Below are positions 43,191 through 53,461 of a DNA stretch of 64,000 nucleotides, in pieces (within the stretch, counting starts at the first letter, position 1; each line of letters begins with the position of its first letter). Below the pieces are notes generated by a model. The model saw only the letters and a program-made list of their open reading frames with translations. It ran no database searches and had not been told where the DNA came from. The position numbers and the translations under genes are program-made. This DNA comes from Bacteroides cutis (lineage in GTDB: Bacteria; Bacteroidota; Bacteroidia; Bacteroidales; Bacteroidaceae). The stretch spans positions 558,001 to 622,000 of the forward strand of contig NZ_OEST01000002.1 of NCBI RefSeq assembly GCF_900241005.1, read 5' to 3'.

Positions 43191-43198
43191 CAAATATA
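43191..43198 (-). promoter_or_regulatory. -7 box of the xyl operon
   Basis: On the minus strand the sequence reads TATATTTG (TAnnTTTG), 21 bases before the xylR ATG. The operator-like repeats lie 78-137 bases further upstream. Confidence 0.55.
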
Positions 43199-43275
43199 AA
43201 TAGGTTTTTCAAATAACCAATATATAAAAATATATTTTTATTGTGTTATAAAACATTATTTATCAAATAAGTACA

Positions 43276-43328
43276 TATCATATAAAATACAATATCATAT
43301 TTACGTGTTATCATATAAAATACAATAT
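43276..43328. promoter_or_regulatory. Tandem 20-bp repeat, candidate XylR operator
   Basis: The 20-mer TATCATATAAAATACAATAT occurs at 43276-43295 and again, perfectly, at 43309-43328. The spacing of 33 bp is about three helical turns. It lies in the 391-bp gap between xylR and fabD, where a Nudix-type regulator of the xyl operon would be expected to bind. The gap has no gene. Confidence 0.55.
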
Positions 43329-43473
43329 GTATTTTAGCAATAGAAAAGAGGTTGCTATTGTATTGTACGTAACAAGTATGAAGTACTTTATTTATAAGGA
43401 TTTCAATAAGCAACCATTATATCTGAAAGATTGTAGGGATATTGTATTATTAATGCATCTCCAACCCTATATT

Positions 43474-43524
43474 GCACAAAAAACTCTATTTGTGCGGTGA
43501 ATATCAGAAAAACCTTTACCTTTG
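43474..43524 (+). promoter_or_regulatory. fabD upstream hairpin and -7 box
   Basis: GCACAAA (43474-43480) pairs with TTTGTGC (43489-43495). The TACCTTTG -7 box lies at 43517-43524, 36 bases before the fabD ATG. The hairpin overlaps the TTTG of the expected -33 element. Confidence 0.5.
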
Positions 43525-43560
43525 CGACACTTTTTAATTAAACACTAAAAAACAAGTAAA

Positions 43561-44448
43561 ATGAAAGCATTTGTATTTCCGGGTCAAGGTGCCCAATTTG
43601 TAGGCATGGGAAAAGACTTGTACGAAAACTCGGCTTTAGCCAAAGAACTTTTTGAAAAAGCAAATGATATCCTGGGATATCGCATTACAGATATTATGTT
43701 CAACGGTACAGACGAAGATCTGCGCCAGACTAAGGTTACTCAACCTGCCGTATTCCTTCATTCCGTTATCTCCGCACTTTGCATGGGCGATGACTTTAAA
43801 CCGGAAATGACTGCTGGACATTCACTGGGTGAGTTCTCCGCATTGGTTGCAGCCGGTGCTTTGAGTTTCGAAGACGGCTTGAAGTTGGTTTATGCCCGTG
43901 CCATGGCAATGCAGAAAGCTTGTGAAGCACACCCTTCTACCATGGCGGCCATCATAGCCCTTCCGGATGAAAAAGTGGAGGAAATCTGTACTCAGGTAAA
44001 TACCGAAGGCGAAGTTTGCGTAGCCGCCAATTACAACTGTCCGGGACAAATTGTTATCTCCGGTTCAATGGAAGGTATCAATAAAGCTTGCGAATTGATG
44101 AAAGTAGCCGGTGCAAAACGTGCTTTACCTTTGAAGGTTGGCGGCGCTTTCCACTCTCCGTTGATGAATCCTGCTAAAATAGAATTGGAAGCAGCCATTA
44201 ATGCGACTGAAATTCATGCTCCCCAATGTCCTGTATATCAGAATGTAGATGCACTGCCCCATACTGACCCGGAAGAAATCAAGAAAAACCTCGTTGCCCA
44301 GTTGACAGCTTCTGTACGCTGGACTCAGACTGTGAAGAACATGGTGGCTGACGGCGCTACAGAATTCACAGAATGCGGTCCCGGCGCAGTGCTTCAAGGT
44401 CTTATCAAAAAAATTGCTCCCGAAGCAAATGCTCATGGCATTGCATAA
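43561..44448 (+). CDS. fabD: Malonyl-CoA:ACP transacylase
   Basis: A 295-residue enzyme moving malonyl groups from CoA to acyl carrier protein at the start of fatty-acid elongation. FPGQGAQFVGMG opens the protein. The nucleophilic Ser is S88 in GHSLGE, the Gln in TQPAVF is present, and the catalytic His is in VGGAFHSPLM. Length is standard. It has its own promoter and is followed by a terminator-like hairpin. Confidence 0.96.
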   Translation: MKAFVFPGQGAQFVGMGKDLYENSALAKELFEKANDILGYRITDIMFNGTDEDLRQTKVTQPAVFLHSVISALCMGDDFKPEMTAGHSLGEFSALVAAGALSFEDGLKLVYARAMAMQKACEAHPSTMAAIIALPDEKVEEICTQVNTEGEVCVAANYNCPGQIVISGSMEGINKACELMKVAGAKRALPLKVGGAFHSPLMNPAKIELEAAINATEIHAPQCPVYQNVDALPHTDPEEIKKNLVAQLTASVRWTQTVKNMVADGATEFTECGPGAVLQGLIKKIAPEANAHGIA

Positions 44449-44469
44449 CTTTTAAACATACCATTATAA

Positions 44470-44506
44470 TGAAGGTTGCTTTCCTTTTGGAAAGTGGCCT
44501 TTTTTT
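44470..44506 (+). terminator. Terminator after fabD
   Basis: A stem formed by GGTTGCTTTCC and GGAAAGTGGCC (three G-U pairs) with a short loop, followed by TTTTTTT. Position is within 60 bases of the fabD stop. Confidence 0.65.
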
Positions 44507-44536
44507 ATACCTATCTCTGCCGAAAGATTGAGAACC

Positions 44537-45064
44537 ATGAAAAATATAGATAAATTCAGAAACGCATTGGATGTATCCATCAATAAGTTATCTATAGATG
44601 CATTAGTACATGAAATCTGTAATAAACCGGAATACCTGAAAGACATGCATCAACTGATATCTGATGAAAAGCAAGCCGTCTCATGGCGAGCCATCTGGGT
44701 ATGTGAGAAAGTGAGCGAATTGTACCCCAGCTGGTTTGCTCCATTATACAATGACATACTTCAAAGATTATTAGTTTGTCGGCACGAGGGTTCCAAACGC
44801 TTATTATTATCCATACTTTACAATATACCCGCCCCTACTCCTATTCCCGTCGATTTACTAAATTATTGCTTAGACCACATGTTGTCGCCCAAAGAAAGTA
44901 TAGGTGTACAAGCATTATCCATCCGAATGGCATATAAACTTTGCAAGTTAGAACCGGAACTCCTGAAAGAGTTGCAACTTATACTTGAGAACACCGATAC
45001 AGAGTATTATTCTAGCAGTGTCAGGAGCGCCATACGAAACATTTTTAAGAAAATAAAGAAGTAG
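44537..45064 (+). CDS. Hypothetical HEAT-like helical protein
   Basis: A 175-residue, all-helical protein: ISDEKQAVSWRAIWVCEKVSELYPSWFAPLYNDILQRLLVCRHEGSKRLLLSILYNIP, then SIGVQALSIRMAYKLCKLEPELLKELQLILE. The spacing of hydrophobic residues and the conserved Arg-Trp segments suggest HEAT/ARM-type repeats, implying protein binding. The ATG at 44537 is chosen over the TTG at 44528. Function unknown; it does not obviously belong to the downstream thi operon, which has its own promoter. Confidence 0.7.
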   Translation: MKNIDKFRNALDVSINKLSIDALVHEICNKPEYLKDMHQLISDEKQAVSWRAIWVCEKVSELYPSWFAPLYNDILQRLLVCRHEGSKRLLLSILYNIPAPTPIPVDLLNYCLDHMLSPKESIGVQALSIRMAYKLCKLEPELLKELQLILENTDTEYYSSSVRSAIRNIFKKIKK

Positions 45065-45139
45065 TAGTTTCAGGAAACAAATTGTAATTCGATAAATAAA
45101 AAAAATCGGTTCTTTTGTTTTTTATGTCTGTATTTCCCT

Positions 45140-45147
45140 TACCTTTG
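45140..45147 (+). promoter_or_regulatory. -7 box of the thiamine operon
   Basis: TACCTTTG with TTTG at 45114-45117 as -33, spaced 22 bases. The riboswitch begins about 10 bases downstream, so the transcript starts just before it. Confidence 0.65.
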
Positions 45148-45156
45148 CCATTGTAA

Positions 45157-45232
45157 AGACAAAGGGGTGCCCGGTCCGGGCTGAGATTATACCCTCGAAC
45201 CTGATGCAGTTAGTACTGCCGTAGGAATTGAA
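45157..45232 (+). promoter_or_regulatory. TPP riboswitch (THI element)
   Basis: The conserved core is present: GGGGTGC, CCGGGCTGAGAT, ACCCTCGAACCTGATGCAG, TTAGTACTGCCGTAGGAA. Helix P1 and the CUGAGA and pyrophosphate-sensing GAACCTGATNNAGTTAGNAC segments match the class. It lies 80 bases before thiS and controls the whole operon in response to thiamine pyrophosphate, probably at the level of translation or termination. Confidence 0.96.
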
Positions 45233-45312
45233 CATTATATTCTTCATATTTCCGCCTTAGCGGCGCTTCTTTGTATTTACTTCCATTATTGATTATTTAC
45301 AATAAACAGAAA

Positions 45313-45510
45313 ATGAAAGTATTAATAAACAACAAAGAAGTGGAAACAGCCGCTGTTACCCTTTTACAACTAACAGAAGAACTTTCCTTACCAGCGCAAG
45401 GTATTGCAGTTGCCGTAAACAACCGTATGATACCACGCACAGAATGGACAGACTATGTATTGTCCGCAGGTATTTCCATTGTCATCATAAAAGCCGTTTG
45501 TGGAGGATGA
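45313..45510 (+). CDS. thiS: Sulfur carrier protein ThiS
   Basis: A 65-residue beta-grasp protein, MKVLINNKEVETAAVTLLQLTEELSLPAQGIAVAVNNRMIPRTEWTDYVLSAGISIVIIKAVCGG. The C-terminal Gly-Gly is adenylated by ThiF and receives sulfur for the thiazole ring. The ATG at 45313 is preferred over an upstream in-frame ATG at 45271, which would add a 14-residue extension without family resemblance. Overlaps the thiE start by four bases (ATGA). Confidence 0.95.
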   Translation: MKVLINNKEVETAAVTLLQLTEELSLPAQGIAVAVNNRMIPRTEWTDYVLSAGISIVIIKAVCGG

Positions 45511-46178
45511 GGAATATGAAAAGTAAAAAAAACGAAATGAGAAACGGAACCCTACAGTTCATTACTCATTATACAGAACAATATACATATCTAGACTCCG
45601 TACGTATGGCTTTGGAAGGTGGATGCCGATGGGTCCAACTACGCATGAAAGACACTCCTATTGAAGAGATTCTCCCCATAGCCATAGAAACGAAAAAGCT
45701 ATGTGAAAGCTATGACGCCACATTCATTATCGATGACCATGTAGAACTGATACAAGAAGTTCAAGCCGAGGGTGTACATCTTGGAAAAAAAGATGTGCCT
45801 ATCGCCGAAGCACGCCGTATTCTCGGAAATAAATATATAATAGGTGGTACGGCAAATACATACGAAGACGTCAAAAACCTCTATTCTGCCGGAGCCGATT
45901 ATATAGGTTGTGGTCCTTTCAGATATACCACCACTAAAAAGAACCTTAATCCGATACTGGGACTGGAAGGATACAAAAACATCATACAACAAGCGAAAAA
46001 AAACTCTATCAACCTCCCTATCATTGCCATCGGCGGAATAACCGTCGAGGACATTCCTGCCATAATGGCCACAGGTATCAATGGAATTGCCCTGTCAGGT
46101 AGCATCTTGCGGGCAAGTGACCCAATAGAAGAAATGAAAAAAATCATTTCAATCATCAAAAAGGAAGCAAGACAATAA
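45507..46178 (+). CDS. thiE: Thiamine phosphate synthase ThiE
   Basis: A 223-residue TIM-barrel enzyme joining HMP-pyrophosphate and thiazole phosphate. Diagnostic segments are CRWVQLRMKDTPIEEILPIAIETKKLCESYDATFIIDDHVEL, AEGVHLGKKDVPIAEARRILG, IGGTANTYEDVKNLYSAGADYIGCGPFRYTTTKKN, and PIIAIGGITVEDIPAIMATGINGIALSGSIL. The start at 45507 overlaps the thiS stop; starts at 45516 or 45537 are possible. A shorter second homologue occurs later in the operon. Confidence 0.94.
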   Translation: MRNMKSKKNEMRNGTLQFITHYTEQYTYLDSVRMALEGGCRWVQLRMKDTPIEEILPIAIETKKLCESYDATFIIDDHVELIQEVQAEGVHLGKKDVPIAEARRILGNKYIIGGTANTYEDVKNLYSAGADYIGCGPFRYTTTKKNLNPILGLEGYKNIIQQAKKNSINLPIIAIGGITVEDIPAIMATGINGIALSGSILRASDPIEEMKKIISIIKKEARQ

Positions 46179-46193
46179 ACGAATTATACAGAC

Positions 46194-46970
46194 ATGGAAA
46201 AATTAATCATTGCGGGACGTGAATTCAGCTCGCGCCTGTTCTTAGGAACCGGAAAATTCAATTCAAATGAAGTGATGAAGCAATCGATATTGGTATCTGG
46301 CACAGAAATGGTGACGGTAGCCATGAAGCGTATCGAACTGGACAACCGGGAAGATGACATGTTGATGCATATCAAGCATCCTCATATCCAACTTCTACCC
46401 AACACCTCGGGAGTACGTAATGCCGAAGAAGCCGTATTTGCCGCCCAGATGGCGCGCGAAGCGTTTGGTACCAATTGGTTGAAACTGGAGATACATCCCG
46501 ATCCGCGTTACTTACTTCCCGATTCCGTAGAAACCCTGAAAGCCACTGAAGAGTTGGTTAAACTAGGATTTGTAGTGCTTCCTTATTGCCAAGCAGACCC
46601 TACCTTGTGTAAACGTCTAGAAGAAGCTGGTGCGGCTACCGTCATGCCGTTGGGAGCCCCCATCGGTACCAATAAAGGATTACAGACCCGTGATTTTTTG
46701 CGTATCATCATAGAACAGGCCAATATTCCTGTTGTAGTGGATGCCGGTATCGGTGCACCGAGCCATGCCGCCGAAGCTATGGAAATGGGAGCTTCCGCCT
46801 GTCTGGTAAATACCGCCATAGCAGTGGCTGAAGAACCGGTAAACATGGCACAAGCCTTCAAGCAAGCCGTAGAAGCAGGACGCATGGCATACGAAGCGGG
46901 ACTAGGATTGCAGGCTACTGATTTTGTGGCGGAAGCCAGTTCGCCGCTGACTTCTTTCCTGAATAAATAG
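46194..46970 (+). CDS. thiG: Thiazole synthase ThiG
   Basis: A 258-residue TIM-barrel enzyme that builds the thiazole ring from deoxyxylulose phosphate, dehydroglycine and ThiS thiocarboxylate. Hallmarks: [35 protein letters not shown] (the Lys of WLKLE forms the imine), [49 protein letters not shown]. Dehydroglycine comes from ThiH, encoded two genes downstream. Confidence 0.96.
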   Translation: MEKLIIAGREFSSRLFLGTGKFNSNEVMKQSILVSGTEMVTVAMKRIELDNREDDMLMHIKHPHIQLLPNTSGVRNAEEAVFAAQMAREAFGTNWLKLEIHPDPRYLLPDSVETLKATEELVKLGFVVLPYCQADPTLCKRLEEAGAATVMPLGAPIGTNKGLQTRDFLRIIIEQANIPVVVDAGIGAPSHAAEAMEMGASACLVNTAIAVAEEPVNMAQAFKQAVEAGRMAYEAGLGLQATDFVAEASSPLTSFLNK

Positions 46971-47000
46971 AAGCCGATTATTTGATAAATAAGACTTTAA

Positions 47001-48704
<1,704 letters not shown>

Positions 48705-48776
48705 ATGGTAGTTTTCTTTCACTACAGAAGATACAAAGAATGAAAAGAATTATTCAAATTTAAACCATAATACAAT

Positions 48777-49913
48777 ATGTTTTCAGACGAATTAGAAAAA
48801 ATATCGTGGGAAGCGACAACGGAACGTATTCACACTAAAACAGATGCAGATGTACGCCGTGCTCTTTCCAAAGGATATTGTGATGTAGAGGATTTTATGG
48901 CACTTATTTCACCTGCCGCCATCCCCTATTTGGAAACAATGGCACGCTTAAGTAAAAAATATACAGAAGAACGTTTCGGTAAGACAATTTCCATGTTTGT
49001 ACCTTTATATATAACAAACTCCTGTATCAATTCTTGCGTATATTGTGGTTTCCATATCAGTAACCCAATGCCGCGTACCATACTGACGGAAGAAGAGATT
49101 GTAAACGAGTACAAAGCCATCAAAAAACTAGCTCCTTTTGAGAACCTGCTACTGGTTACCGGAGAAAACCCGGCAAAAGCAGGGGTACCCTATATTGCTC
49201 GCGCCCTTGATTTGGCAAAACCTTATTTCAGTAATTTAAAGATAGAAGTAATGCCTTTGAAGGCAGAAGAATATGCCGAACTAAAAAGACATGGTATGAA
49301 CGGTGTCATCTGCTTTCAGGAAACTTACCATAAAGCCAATTATAATATCTATCATCCTCGAGGCATGAAATCGAAATTTGAATGGCGTGTAAACGGTTTC
49401 GACCGTATGGGACAAGCTGGAGTCCATTCCATCGGTATGGGAGTACTTATCGGTTTGGAAAAAGAATGGAGAACAGACATCTGCATGATGGCGTACCATT
49501 TGCGTTATCTTCAAAAACATTATTGGAAAACAAAATACAGTGTCAATTTCCCCCGAATGCGTCCTTCTGAGAATGGAGGCTTTCAGCCGAATGTAGTCAT
49601 GAATGACCGTGAACTGGCACAAGTGACCTTTGCCATGCGGATATTTGACCATGACGTAGATATCTCCTATTCTACCCGTGAACCGGCTGAGATAAGAGAC
49701 CACATGGCTACCTTGGGGGTAACGACCATGAGCGCGGAAAGTAAAACGGAACCAGGCGGATATTACACATATCCACAGGCCCTCGAACAATTCCATGTGA
49801 GTGATGAGCGTAAAGCTGTAGAAGTAAATGCCGCATTAAAACGTTTAGGGCGTGAACCGATTTGGAAGGATTGGGATGTAAGTTTCGATTTAAAGAAATA
49901 TGCAAGAAAATAA
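48777..49913 (+). CDS. thiH: 2-iminoacetate (dehydroglycine) synthase ThiH
   Basis: A 378-residue radical SAM enzyme cleaving tyrosine to p-cresol and dehydroglycine under anaerobic conditions. The cluster cysteines C83, C87 and C90 are in NSCINSCVYCGF. Further conserved segments are LLLVTGENPAKAGVPYI, CFQETYHKANYNIYHPRGMKSKFEWRVNGFDRMGQAGVHSIGMGVLIGLEKEWRTD and SVNFPRMRPS. Use of ThiH rather than glycine oxidase ThiO fits an anaerobe. Confidence 0.96.
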   Translation: MFSDELEKISWEATTERIHTKTDADVRRALSKGYCDVEDFMALISPAAIPYLETMARLSKKYTEERFGKTISMFVPLYITNSCINSCVYCGFHISNPMPRTILTEEEIVNEYKAIKKLAPFENLLLVTGENPAKAGVPYIARALDLAKPYFSNLKIEVMPLKAEEYAELKRHGMNGVICFQETYHKANYNIYHPRGMKSKFEWRVNGFDRMGQAGVHSIGMGVLIGLEKEWRTDICMMAYHLRYLQKHYWKTKYSVNFPRMRPSENGGFQPNVVMNDRELAQVTFAMRIFDHDVDISYSTREPAEIRDHMATLGVTTMSAESKTEPGGYYTYPQALEQFHVSDERKAVEVNAALKRLGREPIWKDWDVSFDLKKYARK

Positions 49914-49920
49914 TAAAATA

Positions 49921-50616
49921 ATGAACCGATACGACAGACAAATCACCCTTCCTGAAATAGGTGAAGAAGGACAAAGGAAGATACAAAATGCACGTGTCTT
50001 GATAGTAGGTATAGGAGGACTTGGCTCTCCTATCGCACTATATCTGGCCGGCGCCGGCGTAGGAACCATCGGATTGATAGATGAAGATACCGTCAATCTC
50101 AGCAACCTCCAACGCCAGGTTTTATATATCGAAGATGAGATTGGGCAGTCTAAAGTAAAATGCGCTACACGCAGACTACAAGGTTTGAATAGTGACATCA
50201 AGATAGAAGCTTATCCTTTCCGGCTAACTGAAGAAAACGCAGATTTACTGATTGCGAACTATGATATCATTGTGGATGGATGTGACAATTTTACAACTCG
50301 CTACTTATTGAGCGACTCTTGTGCTAAAACAAATAAGCCATACGTCTATGGAGCTATTCAAGGTTTCGAAGGCCAAGTCTCCGTGTTTTGTCAGGATAGT
50401 GTTTTCAGAACTTATCGTAATCTCTATCCGGATGAAACAATAACATCGCAAATGCCGCCACCCAATAAATCTGTTATCGGAATCACTCCGGCTATTGTCG
50501 GGAGCATAGAAGCCAACGAAACACTGAAACTGATTTGCGGTTACGGTAATTTACTGGCTGGTAAACTATGGACTATTGATTTACGAACCATGCAATCGTA
50601 TATTATTGACTTTTAA
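49921..50616 (+). CDS. thiF: ThiF/MoeB-type adenylyltransferase without zinc cysteines
   Basis: A 231-residue E1-like enzyme expected to adenylate the ThiS C-terminus. The nucleotide-binding region is VLIVGIGGLGSPIALYLAGAGVGTIGLIDEDTVNLSNLQRQVLYIEDEIGQSKV. The CxxC pairs that bind zinc in E. coli ThiF and MoeB are absent: RTYRNLYPDE stands where xCxRCLYP is usual. The catalytic Asp in DGCDNFTTRYLLSD is kept. The ATG at 49921 puts the family start MNRYDRQITLPEIG first; the earlier in-frame ATG (49900) overlaps thiH. Confidence 0.9.
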   Translation: MNRYDRQITLPEIGEEGQRKIQNARVLIVGIGGLGSPIALYLAGAGVGTIGLIDEDTVNLSNLQRQVLYIEDEIGQSKVKCATRRLQGLNSDIKIEAYPFRLTEENADLLIANYDIIVDGCDNFTTRYLLSDSCAKTNKPYVYGAIQGFEGQVSVFCQDSVFRTYRNLYPDETITSQMPPPNKSVIGITPAIVGSIEANETLKLICGYGNLLAGKLWTIDLRTMQSYIIDF

Positions 50617-50655
50617 ATTTCACCAATAAAAGTACTATAACTCCTATTACAGAAT

Positions 50656-51249
50656 ATGAAATTAATAGTTATCACTACCCCCTGTTTTTTCGAAGGAGAA
50701 GCTGAAGCTATCACTGCGCTATTCCATTCTGGATTACAAACTTTACATCTGCGCAAACCCGATGCTTCGATAGTAGAGATTGAAAGTCTTTTAAACAAGT
50801 TACCCCCTCAATACATGGAGCGTATCGTTACCCATGAACATTTTTGCTTGGTGTCCGATTATCATTTAAAAGGTATACACTTGAACAAGCGCAACCCACA
50901 TATTCCCGAGAATTATTCAGGGCATATAAGTTCTTCCTGCCATTCTTTAAACGAGGTTGTACAACGTAAATCGACTTGCAATTATGTTTTTCTCAGTCCC
51001 ATTTACGATAGTATTTCCAAAGCAGGTTATATTTCCGCCTATACACACGACAGTCTCCTACAAGCCTGCCAATCTCAAATTATCGATTCTCAGGTAGTGG
51101 CGTTGGGAGGTATCTCTGCAAAACATTTTCCAGAGATTCAATCTTTAGGTTTTGGAGGTGTAGCTATATTGGGTGATATTTGGAGCAGGACAGGAAATGA
51201 TTTTATCAAATACTTCCAAAATCTCAGACGTCTCTCCCTATCTTATTAA
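50656..51249 (+). CDS. Second ThiE-like protein (ThiE/TenI family)
   Basis: A 197-residue TIM-barrel protein: LIVITTPCFFEGEAEAITALFHSGLQTLHLRKPDAS, EHFCLVSDYHLKGIHLNKRNP, ISSSCHSLNEVVQRK, YVFLSPIYDSISKAGYISAYTHDSLLQAC and VVALGGISAKHFPEIQSLGFGGVAILGDIW. It keeps the fold and GGIS motif of ThiE but has RKPD where ThiE has RxKD, and is shorter. TenI-type proteins aromatise the thiazole product, so that may be its job rather than a second coupling enzyme. It lies between thiF and thiD. Confidence 0.82.
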   Translation: MKLIVITTPCFFEGEAEAITALFHSGLQTLHLRKPDASIVEIESLLNKLPPQYMERIVTHEHFCLVSDYHLKGIHLNKRNPHIPENYSGHISSSCHSLNEVVQRKSTCNYVFLSPIYDSISKAGYISAYTHDSLLQACQSQIIDSQVVALGGISAKHFPEIQSLGFGGVAILGDIWSRTGNDFIKYFQNLRRLSLSY

Positions 51250-51280
51250 TAATATTCAATTCACAACTGATATAATAACG

Positions 51281-52078
51281 ATGACTCCTCCCATCATACT
51301 TACCATTGCAGGTTCTGACTGTTCAGGTGGTGCAGGCATACAAGCCGACATAAAAACTATTTCTACACTGAAAGGCTATGCAGCTTCCGTTATCACTGCC
51401 ATAACTGCACAAAACACAGTGGGCGTACAAGCGGTATACCCTCTTCCCGCTGATATAGTTAAAGCACAGATTAAATCTGTAATGGATGACTTACACCCTC
51501 ATACTATTAAAATAGGTATGGTACACAATAGTTCAATAGTGTATGCCATTTCCCAATGTTTACAAAAGTATAAACCTGAAATTATAATTTATGATCCTGT
51601 TATGATTTCTACTAGTGGACGCCGCCTCATGACAGAAGAGACCATTCAGACTATCAAAGACAAACTCTTCCCCCTCTGTACTCTAATAACTCCAAATCTG
51701 GACGAAACAAGTTTCTTGTTGAATCAAACAATCACGGATATTAAGACAATGGAAAACGCAGCTTGCCGATTATCAGATAACTATCACACCTCGGTATTAA
51801 TAAAAGGTGGACATTTAATCGGCAATGAAATGTGTGATATACTATACAACGAGGGACATATCCACCAGTTTAAACATCAAAAAATAGAAAGCCAGAATCT
51901 TCATGGAACAGGATGTACGCTTTCTTCTGCAATCGCTACTTTTCTTGCCAAAGGCAAAAGACTTGAAGAGGCTGTCCGCCAAGCTAAAACTTACATAAAT
52001 ATTGCTATCAGTAATGGTAAAGAGCTGCAAATCGGCCAAGGAAATGGTCCATTAGGACATTTTACATTTGAAGAATAA
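51281..52078 (+). CDS. thiD: HMP/HMP-phosphate kinase ThiD
   Basis: A 265-residue ribokinase-like enzyme phosphorylating hydroxymethylpyrimidine twice. Hallmarks: LTIAGSDCSGGAGIQADIKTISTLKGYAASVITAITAQNT, DPVMISTSGRRLMTEE, LITPNLDE, and GTGCTLSSAIATFLAKG. The ATG at 51281 is used because the family begins MTPPIILTIAGSDCSG. An in-frame start at 51173 would overlap the preceding gene. Last gene of the thiamine operon. Confidence 0.95.
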   Translation: MTPPIILTIAGSDCSGGAGIQADIKTISTLKGYAASVITAITAQNTVGVQAVYPLPADIVKAQIKSVMDDLHPHTIKIGMVHNSSIVYAISQCLQKYKPEIIIYDPVMISTSGRRLMTEETIQTIKDKLFPLCTLITPNLDETSFLLNQTITDIKTMENAACRLSDNYHTSVLIKGGHLIGNEMCDILYNEGHIHQFKHQKIESQNLHGTGCTLSSAIATFLAKGKRLEEAVRQAKTYINIAISNGKELQIGQGNGPLGHFTFEE

Positions 52079-52152
52079 CCTGTTTTATATTTTTATCCAC
52101 TGTATTCATTAGCTTTTTAGTTACATACCTATTATTATTTAATTTTATCTAT

Positions 52153-52160
52153 TATTTTTG
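52153..52160 (+). promoter_or_regulatory. -7 box of the DUF362 ferredoxin gene
   Basis: TATTTTTG matches TAnnTTTG, 29 bases before the ATG at 52190. Confidence 0.5.
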
Positions 52161-52189
52161 CAGAAGCTATCACTATAAATAGGTATAAT

Positions 52190-53311
52190 ATGGAAAAAGC
52201 AAAAGTATATTTTTCAGACTTACGCACCTCTCCTACCTCTAATCTTTTGGATAAAATGGAACGCTTACTGAAGCGTGCAGGTATCGGTGAACTCCCTTTA
52301 AAGGACAACTTTGTAGCCATTAAAATTCATTTCGGTGAACCGGGAAATCTCTCTTATATTCGTCCCAACTATGCTGCACGAATGGCTAACCTACTCCGTA
52401 GCTACGGAGCCAAGCCGTTCCTTACGGATTGTAATACACTCTATAGCGGACGTCGTTCCAATGCGGTAGACCATTTACAGAGTGCCATGGAAAATGGTTT
52501 CAATCCCATATCTGCACAGTGTCAGGTAATTATCGGCGATGGTTTAAAAGGAACTGAGTATCGTGAGATCCCTTTGAATGGAGAATATTGTCCGGCACCT
52601 AAAATCGGTGCAGCCATTGCTGATGCCGATGTCGTTATCAGTATGAATCATTTCAAGGGACATGAACAAGCCGGTTTCGGAGGTGCCTTAAAAAATCTTG
52701 GAATGGGTTGTGCCAGCGTGGGTGGAAAGTTGGAGTTACATGCATCCTCCCAACCTAAGATTGATACCGGAAACTGCATCGGTTGTAATATATGCGTAAA
52801 GCATTGTGCCCATGATGCCGTGCATATGAATGCAGAACGGAAAGCGGAAATAGACTATGCGAAATGTGTAGGATGCGGTCAATGTGTAGCCCTCTGCCAA
52901 CATGATGCTGCTGTAGTAAGTGATTGGGATACGTCCGAACGATTGAATTATAAGATTGCCGAATATTCTCTTGCCGTAGTAAAAGATAAGCCACACTTCC
53001 ATATCAGTTTTATCATGAATGTTTCTCCAGAGTGTGATTGCTGGAACCATAATGACGCAGCTATCGTTCCCGACCTTGGAATTCTGGCATCAGCAGACCC
53101 GGTAGCTTTGGATATGGCATGTGTAGATATGGTTACCCAAGCTCCTATTTTGCATGGGAATAATGTTTTGGGTGAAGGTCATGAACATGAGGATCTACGT
53201 GGCTGTGATAAATTTCATATAATACATCCCGATACTGACTGGTTGGCAGGGCTTCGCCATGCTGAAAAGATAGGATTGGGAACTATGGAATATGAATTGG
53301 TAAAAATTTAA
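52190..53311 (+). CDS. DUF362 protein with two 4Fe-4S ferredoxin motifs
   Basis: A 373-residue cytoplasmic iron-sulfur protein. DUF362 segments frame the protein: NFVAIKIHFGEPGNLSYIRPNYAARMANLLRSYGAKPFLTDCNTLYSGRRSNAVDHL at the start and ADADVVISMNHFKGHEQAGFGGALKNLGMGCASVGGKLELH in the middle. Two 4Fe-4S motifs follow (CIGCNICVKHCAH and CVGCGQCVALCQH), then DPVALDMACVDMVTQAP near the end. The function of such proteins is unknown; electron transfer is expected. It has its own promoter and is followed by the ECF gene. Confidence 0.87.
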   Translation: MEKAKVYFSDLRTSPTSNLLDKMERLLKRAGIGELPLKDNFVAIKIHFGEPGNLSYIRPNYAARMANLLRSYGAKPFLTDCNTLYSGRRSNAVDHLQSAMENGFNPISAQCQVIIGDGLKGTEYREIPLNGEYCPAPKIGAAIADADVVISMNHFKGHEQAGFGGALKNLGMGCASVGGKLELHASSQPKIDTGNCIGCNICVKHCAHDAVHMNAERKAEIDYAKCVGCGQCVALCQHDAAVVSDWDTSERLNYKIAEYSLAVVKDKPHFHISFIMNVSPECDCWNHNDAAIVPDLGILASADPVALDMACVDMVTQAPILHGNNVLGEGHEHEDLRGCDKFHIIHPDTDWLAGLRHAEKIGLGTMEYELVKI

Positions 53312-53405
53312 ACCTTTTAAAGTTTATAAAGTCATAATTGAGTAGCGAGATACAAAAATTATAGGGTTTGAGACAAATCTGTAAAGAAGATGCCCGTTCA
53401 TCCCT

Positions 53406-53413
53406 TAATTTTG
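53406..53413 (+). promoter_or_regulatory. -7 box of the ECF S-component gene
   Basis: TAATTTTG matches TAnnTTTG, 48 bases before the ATG at 53462. Confidence 0.5.
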
Positions 53414-53461
53414 TATTCTAATTAAAATAACGAATAAAAATTAACTCATATCATTGTACAA

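Noticed and set aside
43276..43328. Two repeats considered as a small CRISPR array
   Set aside because: Only two copies, a 13-base gap and no cas genes.
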